From Knoxdaviesia capensis (lineage: Eukaryota; Ascomycota; Sordariomycetes; Microascales; Gondwanamycetaceae), in contig LNGK01000009.1 in NCBI GenBank assembly GCA_001510575.1, positions 310,001 through 374,000 on the forward strand: a stretch of DNA of 64,000 bases, in the 5' to 3' direction. This document shows positions 12,701 to 25,975 of the stretch, piece by piece. The notes beneath the pieces are model-generated. The model did no database searches and was not told the DNA's origin. It saw only the letters and a list, made by a program, of their open reading frames with translations. The translations under genes and the position numbers were made by a program. The stretch's first letter is position 1. Each line of letters begins with the position of its first letter.

Positions 12701-14448
12701 TTATAACCGTAAATCCTCTTATTACTAACGAGAGCCGCTTAAGACTAGATAAACTTAAAGACCTTAACGAATTAGCTAGTAACTAACTACTAGGAAGTAC
12801 TTTTATAGTAGTATCTAATTTAATCTACTTACGTAATACTAACGAAGTATTAAAGCGTAACCCTTAGCGAGATTAGAAAGCTATAGGAACCTAGATAGAA
12901 GCTATTAAGATTAAATTTTAGAAGGTTATTAAGATAAAGACTTTTAAGGTAATATAAGGAAAGCCTCTAAAGAAACCGATTACTATAAAGCTCGCCTTTC
13001 GATAGAAGATTAACGCGGAAGGTAACGAAACTAAGAAGAAAGTAAGATAGTACGCTCGAGGCTTTTAATAATAAGAAGGCGTCGACTTCTACGAAACGTT
13101 CGTATTAACCGCGACCCTAGATACGTAGAGGATCCTATTAGCCCTCGTAATTAAGACGAGAGCTACCTTATAGTAGATAGACGTAGTCTTTATTTACTTA
13201 TAAGGAGAGCTTAAGGAAACGATCTATATTATCCCTAAGCCTATAATACGTAAATACCTAGACGAATATCCCGAGGAGGCCTTAAAGGTTAGATAGAAGT
13301 TAAGAAGCGCTTAGTAGTATTTTATTTTACTAAAACTATTATATAGATTAAAGTAGTTAAGAAGATAGTAGTAGATTCGCTTCTAAGAGGTACTTATAAT
13401 AATCGGATTTAAGCCTTTATAGGCTAACGACGTAACCTACTATAACCCCTAGACCCGAGTAGTTATCTCTTCTTACGTCGATAACTTATTAATCCTTTCC
13501 CTTAATAAATCTATAGCCGATTAATTTAAGAAAGACCTAGTAAATATCCTAATCTCTAAGTACTAGGGAGAGCCCGAATAGCTCCTAGGAATAGCTATTA
13601 AGATCGAGAACGATAGTATCTTAATTAGCTAGGATACCTATATTAGAGATATACTAGAGGAGTTCTAGCTTTTAAATTACTAAACCGTAATTACGCTAAT
13701 AGAGCTAGTTACCTTTTTACCCCTTAAGTATAAAGATATATAACCTACTAATTAAGGCTTATACTATCGAATAATAAGAAAGCTCTTATACCTTATAGGA
13801 AAGACCCGACCTAACGTAACTTACGCTATATATTAGTACGCGCGCTTCTCTTACGACCTACGAATTATATACGCTAAAGGCCTAAAGCGTATATTATAGT
13901 ACCTTACTAGATACGCTTAGAAGGGGATTACCTACCGACGGAGTCCTATAGCGTAAGATTAGATACTAAACGCCTAGGCCGATACCTCGTACGGTAATAC
14001 TAAAGACGCTAAATTTAAATTAACTACTAGCTACGTTATTATACTTAATAATAACCTTATTAGCTAGTATAGTAAACGGTAGAGGCGGACTACTAACTCT
14101 TCTACTAAAACTAAGATCTACGTGCTACGAGAGACTATATATTACCTAGTATAGCTTTAATATTTACTAACCGAGCTTAACTTTTATATTAGGAATATTA
14201 TCCTCTAAGAGGATAATACCGCTATTATTACCGCTATTACGAAACCTATTTACTATCTAAACCTAAAGTATATTAATACGCTTCTTTACTCTACTATTAA
14301 CCGAGTACGGGAACTTAATATTAGAGTATAATACGTACCTATAGTAGAATAATTAGCGGATATACTAACTAAGCTATTAGGGAGAGTGCTATTTAAGAGG
14401 TACGCGGGATTACTAGTATATAATATTCTAACTAAGAAAGGGTATTAA
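9780..14448 (+). pseudogene. Copia 1 gag-pol, RIP-killed
   Basis: A forward frame with TAA/TAG stops carries a gag zinc knuckle near 10881-10922 (CX2CX4HX4C with Cys and His turned to Tyr), a protease-like NIGSDS segment near 11138, an integrase with a SDNGT motif near 11965, and RT with EGVDFYETF near 13078. The RT active-site box reads YVDN at 13474-13485 (YVDD in active elements; GATGAC to GATAAC is a TpG change). RNase H contains an ADTSYG motif near 13979 (normally ADASYG-like). The frame ends at a TAA (14446-14448) a few bases inside the 3' LTR. Not expressible. Confidence 0.88.
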
Positions 14449-14785
14449 ATATTAGATTAATTTATATTATATTATCCTTTATATAGCTAGAAGTTTATAA
14501 TAAAGAATAAGGCTACGATAAATAGCCTAGGGAATAATAATAGATATAATATAGATTTATAAAGAGCCTAATATAGGAAGGGAAGCCTTAGAAGGTATTA
14601 GGGATCTAGACTAGGGGAAGCCTAGATCCTATAGGGGATAAGAAGGAAGCTTTCCCCCTATCTATTCTAGTATAGTATTTCATAGCTATTAACTACTTAT
14701 CTTGTTTTTTACCCCCTACCTTTGTGAATAGTATTAACTGCAAAGTTACGCTTCTAATTCTAACCGCCTTTCCTGTATTCGAATA
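14443..14785 (+). repeat. 3' LTR of Copia 1
   Basis: 343 bp, bounded by pol on the left and by the target duplication CTATT on the right. The last about 90 bp keep several TG/CA dinucleotides (CTTGTTT, TTTGTGAA, CTGCAAAG), whereas the matching stretch of the 5' LTR is fully converted (CTTATTT, TTTATAAA). Confidence 0.9.
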
Positions 14786-15470
14786 CTATTTAGACTCGCT
14801 TTATATTATATTTCTTTCTATACGCTTAGAAAAGTTAAAAAGGATAAAAAAAGAGGACCCCTAGAAAAATATAAAAATAATCAAAAATCACTCGTAGTAT
14901 AAGTATAAAATTATATAAAGGGAAGTCCTTTTAATATCCTTTACTAGTTAAAGGTAGATCGCGGACGATCTAGTTAAGAAAGGGGATCTTATAGATCCCT
15001 AATAGGTTAGAGTATATTATAATTACGTATAAACGTATACTAATATACGTAGATACTACCTAGCGGTAAGTATTTAGGTATATATCTATATATATATAAA
15101 TACCTTAAAGAGCTAGTNGCCTTTCCTGTATTCGAATACTATTTAGACTCGCTTTATATTATATTTCTTTCTATACGCTTAGAAAAGTTAAAAAGGATAA
15201 AAAAAGAGGACCCCTAGAAAAATATAAAAATAATCAAAAATCACTCGTAGTATAAGTATAAAATTATATAAAGGGAAGTCCTTTTAATATCCTTTACTAG
15301 TTAAAGGTAGATCGCGGACGATCTAGTTAAGAAAGGGGATCTTATAGATCCCTAATAGGTTAGAGTATATTATAATTACGTATAAACGTATACTAATATA
15401 CGTAGATACTACCTAGCGGTAAGTATTTAGGTATATATCTATATATATATAAATACCTTAAAGAGCTAGT
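14766..15470. repeat. Assembly duplication around single N at 15118
   Basis: 14766-15117 (352 bp) is repeated without visible difference at 15119-15470, with one N between. It begins inside the Copia LTR and ends inside the Gypsy LTR, so it matches no biological unit. It looks like two overlapping contigs joined by an N. Confidence 0.88.
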
Positions 15471-15625
15471 AAAAGACCTATAAAAGGTAGATATCTACCG
15501 CGCTTTTATAGGAAATATCTTAAGATAGAAAAAATTTAAGCTTCCCTTTATATATATTTCTCTATACGTGCCTTATAATTATAACTTATTTATTAGTCCT
15601 TTAGACTATATATCTAGGAATTATA
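15343..15625 (+). repeat. 3' LTR of Gypsy copy 1
   Basis: 283 bp starting TATAGATCCC and ending CTAGGAATTATA (RIP forms of TG...CA). It is immediately preceded by a polypurine tract AAGAAAGGGGATC. It is the reverse complement of the LTRs at 19326, 26882, 36423 and 39402. Confidence 0.92.
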
Positions 15626-18600
15626 CCGTTTAGTATTTATATACTAGTTATATAAGTAAAACTACGCTTAAGTATATTCTTAAGTAGATTAACGTTAAGC
15701 CTTCTAATAGCGCGCTAAAGCTTCTAGAGTATACTTTATATACTCTATCTAGCGCTATATAAGTAATTAACTATTTACTTACTATATATAAGTCTATAAG
15801 ACCGTTTAAGCGCTTAAGTATTAATCTTTTCTATCTACTTACTAGTAGTAGATATAATTAGGTATAAATCTAAATAGACGAATTTTTAGGGTTTATAGCG
15901 GTATTTCTTTAGGTATCGAAGACTATACCTAAGTCTATCTCTAATACTAAGGCGTTCGTAGCACGTATTAAGCGCTAGTTTAGTATTCTTATTATCTATA
16001 TTCGTATAGATAATAAAGCTAATATAGTTAATAAGGAAGGTTTTACTTAATCTTTATAGTAAATATTTATTAAAAATAATAATATTATCCTTAAGTACTC
16101 TTTACCGCGTACTTACGAGCCTAACGGGCTCGCTAAGTAAGTAAGTTAACTTATCTTTAATAAATATATAAAAATACTTACGGGTTCTTAATTACTAAGT
16201 AAACTCCTTAGCGAGACTATCTATACTACTATATATCTATATAATATAACGCTAATTTAGCGTTACTCCTAGCGCTTACTAAATTAGATACTATTATCTT
16301 AGCTCGTTACCTACTATACCTTATATACTTCCTCTCCCTTAGAGCGCTTTAAAGAACGTATAGTATATCTCGCTAATAATTAGCGTAGCGTTTACGCGTA
16401 TAGCTATAGAGCCTATCTTCTTTAAGTACGCTAAGAACTTAGATAGGATCGCTACTAATATAAGGCTTCCCCTTATACGTATATTAGCTATTTAGTTAGC
16501 TATATTATATATAATATCTTTTAAATCTAGATCCCCGTTCTTAATAAGGTTATTAGTACGCGTAACGTCCGCTTTAATAAGCGCCTTTTCTATAATAAGA
16601 CTACGCCTTAAGAAGAGTATTTACTAGCTAAAGCTCTTAAGCTCGCCTAAATTTTAGAGATCCCTAACCTCTACTCTTAAGTAGACTCCCTACCTTTCTT
16701 TAAATATATTAATAAGGGCGTCTAATACTCTAAAAGACTTCCTATACCGTTATTTAGTTAGATATTAGCTTCTTAGCTAGCCTTATCTAAGGCGGTTAAT
16801 AACTAGACTATTACTTCTTAGTATTTATCTACGCTAGAAGTAAACCTCTTATTAAGATAAGGCCCGTAGTACCTTTTAACGCTATATACGCTATACGTTA
16901 TAGTTTATCCCCTAACCTCGTCTTCTATACTTTTAGGGGTATACGCCTCCTTAGTTAAGAACTCTATTAAGCGTACCCCTAGCCTAGCGTCTTCTATAGG
17001 TACTATAATAATACCCTAGTTTATATAATCTATACCTTTAGTTATTTTAAAGCTTAAATACCCTCGTATATATACTCTATTAGAATCTCCTAATATAAGA
17101 CTAGTTACTAATACTAATTACGTTAATAATATTATTACTTCGCTAGATATCGCTAGGGATTCCCTCGCTATTTAAACGAATTCCTTAGTTACTAAGGAAA
17201 GGCCTACTAAGTCTCCGATACTTATTTCTTTAGACTAAGCTCTTTCGGCGCCGGTAGTAGACGTAGATAAGTAGGCCTTACGGCCTAATTAACGCTAATT
17301 ATTACTATTAAGTAGTTAGACCCTTTCTATTACTTTATCTACTAAGCCTCTAATACTCGTTCCTTTAGAATAAGCTTACGTAGTATTAGTAGAGAACGCG
17401 CCTAAGCTCCCCGCTTAACGCTAGTTACTACTACGAAATAGGCGTCCCCCTATTAGGTATATTAACTTAATAGCTATCGAAGCTACTAGGTTACTACTTA
17501 GTATAGAGGATTACGCCTTTATTTTCCCGCTTAAGGAGTATAGCTTACTACCTTACTTAGACTTACGGGAGTTCTTTAAGCTATTATACGCTTCCTTTAC
17601 TATAACGGCCTCTTTTAAAGTTTACCCTCTATATATTCGCGCCCTAAAGCCTAAATCCTAACGTAGAATATTAGCTTATCTATATAATAAAGAATTTCTT
17701 AAAGCTAGTTAATCTAAGATAACCTCGCTAGAAAGTAAAAGTACGTAGGAAGTAGTCCCTCGCCTAAGTAACTAGCGCGTTATTCTAACTAAATAGGTCT
17801 AGAAGTATAAGCTTAATAAGGATAGTAAGATTACGCGTTTTAAAGCTCGCTATATAGTATAAGGTAATTAGTAAGAGGCGTCCGCGCTTAATACGTATAT
17901 AGCGATACTTACTACGCGTTTACTTCGCTTATTCCTTACGCTCGCTACTCTTTTTAACTTTAAGCTTCTATAGTTTAATATTTCTAATATTTTTCTAAAT
18001 ACTTCTCTAAAGGATATTAGTTTAGAGATTTATATTTAGCTATTAGAACCCCTCCGTAAGCGTTACCCTAGTTATATTACTCTCTTAAAGCACGCCTTTT
18101 ACGGCCTAAGCGAGTCCCCGATTCTTTAGTTTAATACGCTTTCTAAGGAATTTAAATCTCTAAGCCTTATTCGCTCTACGTAGGATCCTTACTAGTAGAT
18201 AAATTTACGTAAGACTATCTATTTCTTTATCTACGTAGATAATATCCTTATTAGTTATACTCCTAACTTTTAAGACGAATACGAGGCTATACTCGAGTAG
18301 CTTTCCTCGCGTTTTAATATACGTAAAGAGAAGTCCGCCGCGTTCTTCCTAGGTATTCGTATAATCCGTAATAAGGCGACTTAGCGCTTCTAGCTATCTT
18401 ATAATACCTATATTAAGAAAATTAGATATCGTTTTAGTTTAGATACTAGCTAGGATCCTTACCTATATCTAGTATCTTACTTACTATACCCTAGTAAGTC
18501 TTCGTAAGCTTATACTAAGCTCTTTCTTAAGAAGGTTAGCTCGATTCTCTATATAGCTATTACTCTATAACTAGATATCGCGTTTACGGCTTCTAACCTT

Positions 18601-19325
18601 ACTTAGTTTACTTATAACCTAGGCCTAGAATATATAGCTACTACTAATTAGGTTATTTAATACCTATATAGTAAGCGTTTCCTCGCGATTTACTACTCTA
18701 TTACTAACCTTATAGGGGGTAAGTTACTTACTATCGATATCCTAGTTAAGTAGCTCTATAGTAAGATAAATCTCTCTATACTTATATATAGCGATACTTT
18801 ATTCGCTAACGTACTTAATATTAGATAATCGTCTAATAGCTTTCTAGTTACTATACTTAGTAGCCCTATTATATAGAAGGCTACTAAATAGCCGACCGTT
18901 ACTACGTTAATAATGGAAGTTAAGCTTCTAGCTCTAAGCTTAATAACCCGCGAGGGTATTACTCTTCGCTACCTAATAAACTCTATCGGTATTTATCTAA
19001 CGTCTCTATTAACGGTAGGCTATAATAATATATAGACTATCCGCTTAGTTATAGATACCTCTTCTCGAGTATATACTTATCTACGGTACGTAGATATCTA
19101 TAATATATAAATAAAGGAGAGGTACGGTAGAGGTAAAGGGCTTATAAAGTATATCTCTATATTAGAGATACCTACGGACGGGCTTACTAAGGCTTTAAAC
19201 CGATAAAAGTTTAAATATTTCTATACTCTTCTAAATTTATAGTCTATATACGAATAGGTTTATAAGGACTAATACTAACTCTCTTAAGTTTTCCTCCTCT
19301 TTTATCTATCCGCCTTAACGTTCCT
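15626..19325 (+). mobile_element. Ty1/Copia element 2: LTR-less integrase-RT-RNase H fragment
   Basis: One forward frame with RIP stops covers an integrase-like segment (about 15640-16500), RT (about 17750-18470; FNISNIF and YVDN at 18232-18243) and RNase H (about 18770-19250, ending in a TDGLTKAL motif typical of Copia). It differs in sequence from Copia 1, so it is a second family. It has no LTR or gag here: its left edge is the end of Gypsy copy 1 and its right edge is the start of Gypsy copy 2. It was probably the older resident into which both Gypsies jumped. Its remaining parts would lie left of the window and after 39,688. Confidence 0.82.
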
Positions 19326-19608
19326 TATGATTCCTAGATATATAGTCTAAAGGACTAATAAATAAGTTATAATTATAAGGCACGTATAGAGAAATATATA
19401 TAAAGGGAAGCTTAAATTTTTTCTATCTTAAGATATTTCCTATAAAAGCGTAGTAGATATCTACCTTTTATAGGTCTTTTACTAGCTCTTTAAGGTATTT
19501 ATATATATATAGATATATACTTAAATACTTACCGCTAGGTAGTATCTACGTATATTAGTATACGTTTATACGTAATTATAATATACTCTAACCTATTAGG
19601 GATCTATA
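19326..19608 (-). repeat. 3' LTR of Gypsy copy 2
   Basis: 283 bp, beginning TATGATTCCTAG and ending GGGATCTATA on the plus strand. The polypurine tract lies just inside as AGATCCCCTTTCTTAA. Confidence 0.92.
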
Positions 19609-20121
19609 AGATCCCCTTTCTTAATTAGATCGTCCGCGATCTACTTTTAACTAGTAAAGGATATTAAAAGGACTTCCCTTTATATAATTTTATACTCGTA
19701 TTACGAGCGATTTTTAATTATTTTTATATTTTTCTAGGGGTCCTCTTTTTTTATCCTTTTCGACTTTTCTAAGCGTATAGAAAGAAATATAATATAAAGC
19801 GAGTCTAAATAGTAGTTAGATAGGAATAATAATAGTAACCGATAGNCGTAATTATAATATACTCTAACCTATTAGGGATCTATAAGATCCCCTTTCTTAA
19901 TTAGATCGTCCGCGATCTACTTTTAACTAGTAAAGGATATTAAAAGGACTTCCCTTTATATAATTTTATACTCGTATTACGAGCGATTTTTAATTATTTT
20001 TATATTTTTCTAGGGGTCCTCTTTTTTTATCCTTTTCGACTTTTCTAAGCGTATAGAAAGAAATATAATATAAAGCGAGTCTAAATAGTAGTTAGATAGG
20101 AATAATAATAGTAACCGATAG
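19571..20121. repeat. Assembly duplication around single N at 19846
   Basis: 19571-19845 (275 bp) recurs at 19847-20121 without visible difference. It starts within the LTR and ends in the element interior, so it is probably an unmerged contig overlap. Confidence 0.88.
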
Positions 20122-20324
20122 GAAAATAGGTATCTATATAATAAAGGGGAACTTCTTATTTATAGCGTTTCGGGTAGCTATAGGTACTATTTTATCTATC
20201 TAACGATATAAATGCCTTAGTATTAGATAGTATTAGGAAGGATTAAGAATACTACGACGCCTAGTCGGATAGTAACGGCCTATATTATACTATATAGGTA
20301 GCGATTACGTAACTCGTTTACCTA

Positions 20325-21165
20325 TTATTAGTTAATATAGGCGGGCGCTACGTTAGGGAATTAGGTTATAAAGGTAGCGGGGACTAGGGCGTTAGGGAAA
20401 GGGGGTACTATTACGATAGCGGTAGCTACTATTAGTATAGCTATCGGCGTAAATACTAGTATTACTAGTATAATAGCGGCTCTACTAGTTAGTATTAGTA
20501 CTATAACGATTAGTATAGCGGGTACTACTACTAACGGAGTAGGTACTAATAGGGGTCCTCCCTTAATAATATTAATTTTAGCGGCTTTAGTAGCTAAAAA
20601 GAGAAGTAATAAGTATACTATAATCGGGGCTAGCGCTAAAGCCGTATACCGTAGGCGTATAATAGTTAGTTAAACGGGTACGGGGAGTCCCGTAAAGGTA
20701 TATAGTATAGCTACGGTATTAATAAAACGGCTCGCGTTATTAAATTCCTTACTATTTAACTTCTAATTAGCGGCTATAGCGCCTCTATTATAGACGAGTA
20801 GATACTTAGCTACGGTAATATCCCGTAGCGCTTAGGTTTACGTACTTAGCGTATTAATCTAATTCTTATCGGTATCTATAAAGGTATCTATTTTAGCCGA
20901 TATATTACTAGATACCTAGTAATTAGCTTAATAGTTATAGTATTCGGTATAAGTATTCTATATAACGTTATTAATAACGTATCGATAGTAGAGAATACCT
21001 AGGTATTCGATACGTCTTAGTACGTATCGGGTATATAGAATTAGCTTAACGGCTCCGATTATAACGGTAATACGCGGTACGTTCGTAACGGGAGTAGTAG
21101 TAGGGGGAATAGTAGCTATAGTAAGTAATAGAGTATTATTAGTATTATTATTATTATTATTAGTA
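20325..21165 (-). pseudogene. Third ORF of Gypsy copy 2
   Basis: Reverse-strand equivalent of 8050-8890, recognised by the mirrored AAT-repeat and the same Pro/Ala/Val-rich segment. Stops are RIP-type. Function unknown. Confidence 0.5.
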
Positions 21166-22109
21166 GGCTATTAAGAGATATTATTATCGTTTATAGTATA
21201 AATAGTAGGCTTAGTAAGTAGAATAGCTATTAATAGTATTAGTAATAGGAAGGATAGATAGGAAAGAGATAATAGTAATAAGAGAGATAAAGAATTATCT
21301 AATTCTAAATCGTTTATAGCTAGAGATTACTAGCTTCTTATATTTCTTTATTAGTTATATAACTATTCGTTTTTTTATTTATTATAAATAAGAAAGAATT
21401 TAGCTTTTTATTATAAAAGGTAAGGTTATTACGGCGTTTATCGTATTATAGTAGTCTTTCTATTAGCTAATATAGTCTTAATAGCTATTAAACCGGGTAG
21501 TTACTAAGAAAAGCGGGTCCTAGAGGATAGAAGGGATAGCTAGATAAAGGACGTTTAGGTTAGTCGCGGTATTTAGAATATTATACTATAGCGGTATTAT
21601 ACTATTTAATATTAGATAATATAATTAATACCTCCTTCCCCTCCCTTTATCGTACGAATATAAGAAAGTACGATAGTTAGCTACGTAAATATAGGTAGCT
21701 AACGTAAAGCGCGGGAATTAGGAATAAAAAAGGGAAGAAAGAAAAAAAATAGTATATAGGCGTAGCGGTAAGTCTAGAGCGTTCTATTAATTATTAATAT
21801 AGTAAAATAGATTAAAAGTAGGGAAATACGTAGGAAAAAATCGGAAAAAGTATATAAAAGGCGGAATATTAGCGGTAATAGCGGTAAAATAAAAAAAGAA
21901 TAATAAAAGAAAAATTCTAAAAAAGGAAAATAGTATAGCTTAATAGTAAGGCGTAGCTAAAATAAAAATAGAATAAAGGAAATTAGGATATAGATAGAAT
22001 TAAGATATAAATAAGAGATAACTATAGAACGAATATTATAAAGGAAAGGTAAAATAATAAATAAAAAATAAAAAAAAAGGAAAGAAATAGTATAAAGTAA
22101 GGTAACTAT

Positions 22110-25100
22110 CTACTAATAGATAATAGACGCTTACGATCTAACTCGAGTAAGTAACGACTAGTATACTAAAGGCTACGAATAGGCTAGCTATCCTTAACGT
22201 ACGCTAGGAATAGGTTAAACCTATTATAGCGTTTATTAAGCCGATAACCGCTTAGTAACTCTAGAGTATAGGTATTACTTTAGTAAATATCGATAATAAG
22301 CTACGGTCTATCGTAGAATAGCTTATATTTATACTTTTATAGTCGATATCGTAACGTCTAGTCGCTTTTACTAAAAATACGATACGTAGCCTTATTATTC
22401 TATAATATAATACGGATATATATTTAATATACCTTTATAGAGTTAGATAATAAGCGAACGGTCTTAAATAACTATCTTTCACGAGCTAAATCTTATTAAG
22501 AAGCGATAACTTTAGCTATAGTAGGCTCCCGTTCGTATAACGTAGTAATATAAGTAGCGTTATCGTAGGGTTCGGTACTAAAAAGTAAGTAATATAGGGA
22601 AAAGCTACTTATTTATAGTCTATTTAAGTAGATATATATAGCTTTAGGAATAATTATTAGCTAATCGATATCTTCTCGGTTTTTAGTATTAGCGCTAGCT
22701 AGATAACTAGCGATATACTTAATTTACTTATTAAAGCGCTTAACTCAGCTATTCGTCTATAAATAGTATATTATTATATAATACTATTATATAAAGGGGT
22801 TATAGTTAGCGAGGAGGGTCTTAAATTTATTAGAGTTAAAGGGGGTATTATTATTAATAATAATCTTAATTAGCGGTCTAAATATTACGTAAATACGTAT
22901 TACTAGTAACTTTATAGTAGCTAAGGTATTATTATAAGGGTTTATAGCTACTATAGCGTAGCTAGTAGCGTACTCGATTATTATTAATAGCTATATCTAT
23001 TTACTATTAATAATAAAATAGCTAGTAAAGTCTATTCCCTAGCGTATTAATAGTTATATAGTTAAGATCGGTCGTAGCGATTCCGTTACTTTAGGTAGCT
23101 TTTATAGTAATTAATATTCCGTATACTATTAAATAGCCTTATTCGTAACTAAAATTAAATCGGGATACTATACTCGTTTAGCTAATAGCGTATATAAGGT
23201 ACTAACGCGCGTATAGCCTTCTAGCTTATAAACCTTAATAGCTTCTAAAACGGAGGCCTCGTACGTTAGTATCTTTATTAAGATACGGTTAATAACGGTA
23301 TATACTTCGCTATAAAAGATAGCGAAATAGTCTTAAATAAAAGTTAAAGGGATATAATAGGGGAGTAGATAGCTATTCTCTAGGTAGTTAATAATATCCT
23401 AGATATCGTACTATTTAAAGTTATCTAACTTCTTAATATTAGGGGCGATTAACGTATCGTTTATAGGTTATTTAGTATTTATAGTATTACTCGGAGGCTA
23501 TTCGGCGTCGTTTTATAGTAGTTACGCTAGTAGACGTATCTTAAATCGTTAGTTCGGTAGTCTAGGGGTCTCGTTATTAGTAGTAGGAAAGGCGTTAGTT
23601 AACGTATTATTATTATTTATTTCGTACCCTTCTTCCTTATTTATTACGAGCGTTATATCTATACGCGGCTATAATAACTAATTAGCTAAAATATTAGCCT
23701 TACTTAATTAGTAGTAAATACGTACGCTATAGTATACGATTATATCGAGAAATCGTAATATTCTAACCGGTTATTCTTACTTAATAGTAAAAAGGCGTAG
23801 GGTTTCGTAGTTAGTAATAATAGTAATCTTAGTAGCCTCTAGCTAGCTCCTTTAATACTATAATAATATAATAACAGTAAGTATTTCTCTCTCCTAGGTA
23901 CTATATTACTATTAAGTCTTTAATAAAACGGCGCTAAAGTATATAATTAGGCGTAAAACGCTACGTTTATTATTAGAATCACGTTATAGTTAGAATAACG
24001 TAATACCGATAGTATAATTAGAAGCGTCGGTCTTAAGTACCGATAGGAGTATATAGTCGTAGTTACATAGCTCTAGGAGGGAGGCTATAGTATCGCGAAT
24101 ATCGCGTTAAGCTTATAATAACTTATTATCTAGCTATACTTATACGCCTTTAAGCTTATCTACTCTAGTATACTTATAGAGTAGGCGCGTTTTATATACG
24201 AAGTAAGGGATAAAACGGCGTAAATAGCTAGCGGTATTTAAAAAGCTACGGATCTTAGTAGTAATAATAGGCGTAGGTCTCTCGTAGATAGTAGCTACCT
24301 TCTTAAGATCGGGATAAATACCGTAGATAAAGATAATTATTCTTAAGAACTTACCTTCTTTAATAAACTATTTATACTTCTTAAGGTTTAATAATAATCG
24401 ATAGCGGCTTAATTAACGTAGAATAGCGATTATTCTCTTAGTTAATTCTATTATTATCTTACCTTAAATATAAATATTATCTAAAAAGCCTATAGTAAAG
24501 GCGCGTACCGGCTTAAGGACTTCGTTTATAAAACGCTAGAAGGTTATAAGTATATTTATAAGGCTAAATAATATACGAAACTATTCGTATTATCTAAAAA
24601 ACGTAGAAAACGTTATCTTTAGTATTACCTTAAGGTCTATAACTATCTACTAGAAGCTATTTTCTAGGTTAAGAAAGGTATAGAATCGGTATCTAGCGGC
24701 CTATTATAGGGAATCCTCGATATTTAGTAGTAGATAAGCTACCTTTTACGTAACTTTATTTAACGTATAGTAATTAATTACGAAACGGTATCTAAGGCGG
24801 TTATTACTAGGGAGGGGCTTCTTAGGTAATAATAGTATAGGTACGGACTATAGGGAGTTAATAACGTATCGAATAATACTAAGTAAGAGTAGTTTATTAG
24901 TAAATTCCTTTATAATTTCACGTTAATAGGGGCTATAGCGGCGTAAGGGGAGAGATCTAGGTTTAGTATTAACGGTCTTAATATTATACTAAGTATAGGC
25001 CTTTACGTCTAGTCTAGTATCGAAATACTATAGAATAAAGATGAAAGTATTATTATCGAAGGCCTTTCGTATAATTATTAGGGCTTTAGTATTTACCTTC

Positions 25101-25975
25101 TTCTATTAGTTTTCTATAATAATACGGGTACTACGAATAGCGTCGCGTTTTATATATTCTTTTATAAGTAATAGTTACTTCTTATACTTAAGTAATAGCT
25201 CTTCGTTAAATTCGATAGTTACTTAGTTAGTATTTACTATTCTAGGAAACGTTTATTAAGGTAAAGGAATACTATTATACTATTACTTAGTAAGGTACGT
25301 AATAAAGGGAAACGATTTAGAAGTAATATAAGAGAGGGTATAAGTATCGGGATCCGCGGGTAAAATACTATAAATATATATCGATAAAGGTAAAGGGAGG
25401 TTCTTATTATAGAAAGAAGTAGGTTTATTATAAAAAGGGGTAATATTATCGTAAGAAGAGGTAATATTTATTAGACTAGAATCGGTAGTAGAGGTAATAT
25501 AAGTAATAGCGATATTATCTCGTCTCTAAGGAGGGTAGAAATATAGAATAACGGGGGAATCGCGTAGGAGTATAAGCTTTATCGTGCTATTAGCGTTAGT
25601 ATAACTAAGCTTCGTAGCTCCGCTTTAGTTAATAGTTAAGTTAGTAGGATAAGTACTATTAGTAATAATACCGGCTACTATAGAAATAACCTTAGATAGT
25701 CCGTTAATAATCGTTAATTAGAAGGAAATAATAATATCGTTAATAATAATAAAGCTATTATTACCGCTTAGGCTACTAAGGCGTAAAGGGTTAGCGGATC
25801 GGTATAGCGTTAAATAATAACGGGCGTACGATTTAGAGACGAATACGCTAGCTATTCTAGTATCGATAAATACTATAAGCGGCGTTTATTAATTATTCGT
25901 TAGTAAACCGGTATAGAGGTAGTATCGTTTATAGTATCTTTTACGTCGTAGCTATTTTATTAGTATCTTACTAAT
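22110..25975 (-). pseudogene. Gypsy copy 2 pol, RIP-killed
   Basis: Reverse-strand equivalent of 3240-7115 by base-by-base resemblance, including the protease core near 25870 and the integrase and RT segments in the same order. Premature stops run throughout. Confidence 0.88.

Larger units (their letters stand above)
9131..14785 (+). mobile_element. Ty1/Copia element 1 inserted in Gypsy copy 1, RIP-inactivated
   Basis: The element starts TATTAAATATTAG and ends TTCGAATA (RIP forms of TG...CA ends). It is flanked by the 5-bp target duplication CTATT (9126-9130 and 14786-14790). The uninterrupted Gypsy site, seen in copies 2 and 3, reads CTATTTAG. Total span is 5,655 bp including a sequence gap. 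LTRs are at 9131 (partly in the gap) and 14443-14785. The domain order gag, protease, integrase, RT, RNase H is the Copia order. It is younger than the Gypsy copy it interrupts. Confidence 0.92.
401..15625 (+). mobile_element. Ty3/Gypsy element copy 1, RIP-inactivated, 5'-truncated in window, interrupted by Copia 1
   Basis: It reads gag, protease, RT, RNase H, integrase, a further ORF, polypurine tract and 3' LTR on the plus strand. Without the Copia insert (9131-14785), its 5-bp target duplication and the 353-bp assembly duplication, about 9,212 bp remain. Aligned to complete copy 3, the first base here (401) corresponds to element position 605, so 9,221 bp are expected. The missing 5' LTR and start of the leader should lie left of the pogo-like insert, outside the window. 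All reading frames are broken by TAA/TAG stops and are not expressible. Confidence 0.9.

Noticed and set aside
15343..19608. A large terminal-inverted-repeat DNA transposon
   Set aside because: The inverted repeats are LTRs of two separate Gypsy copies, with polypurine tracts and a target duplication of their own.
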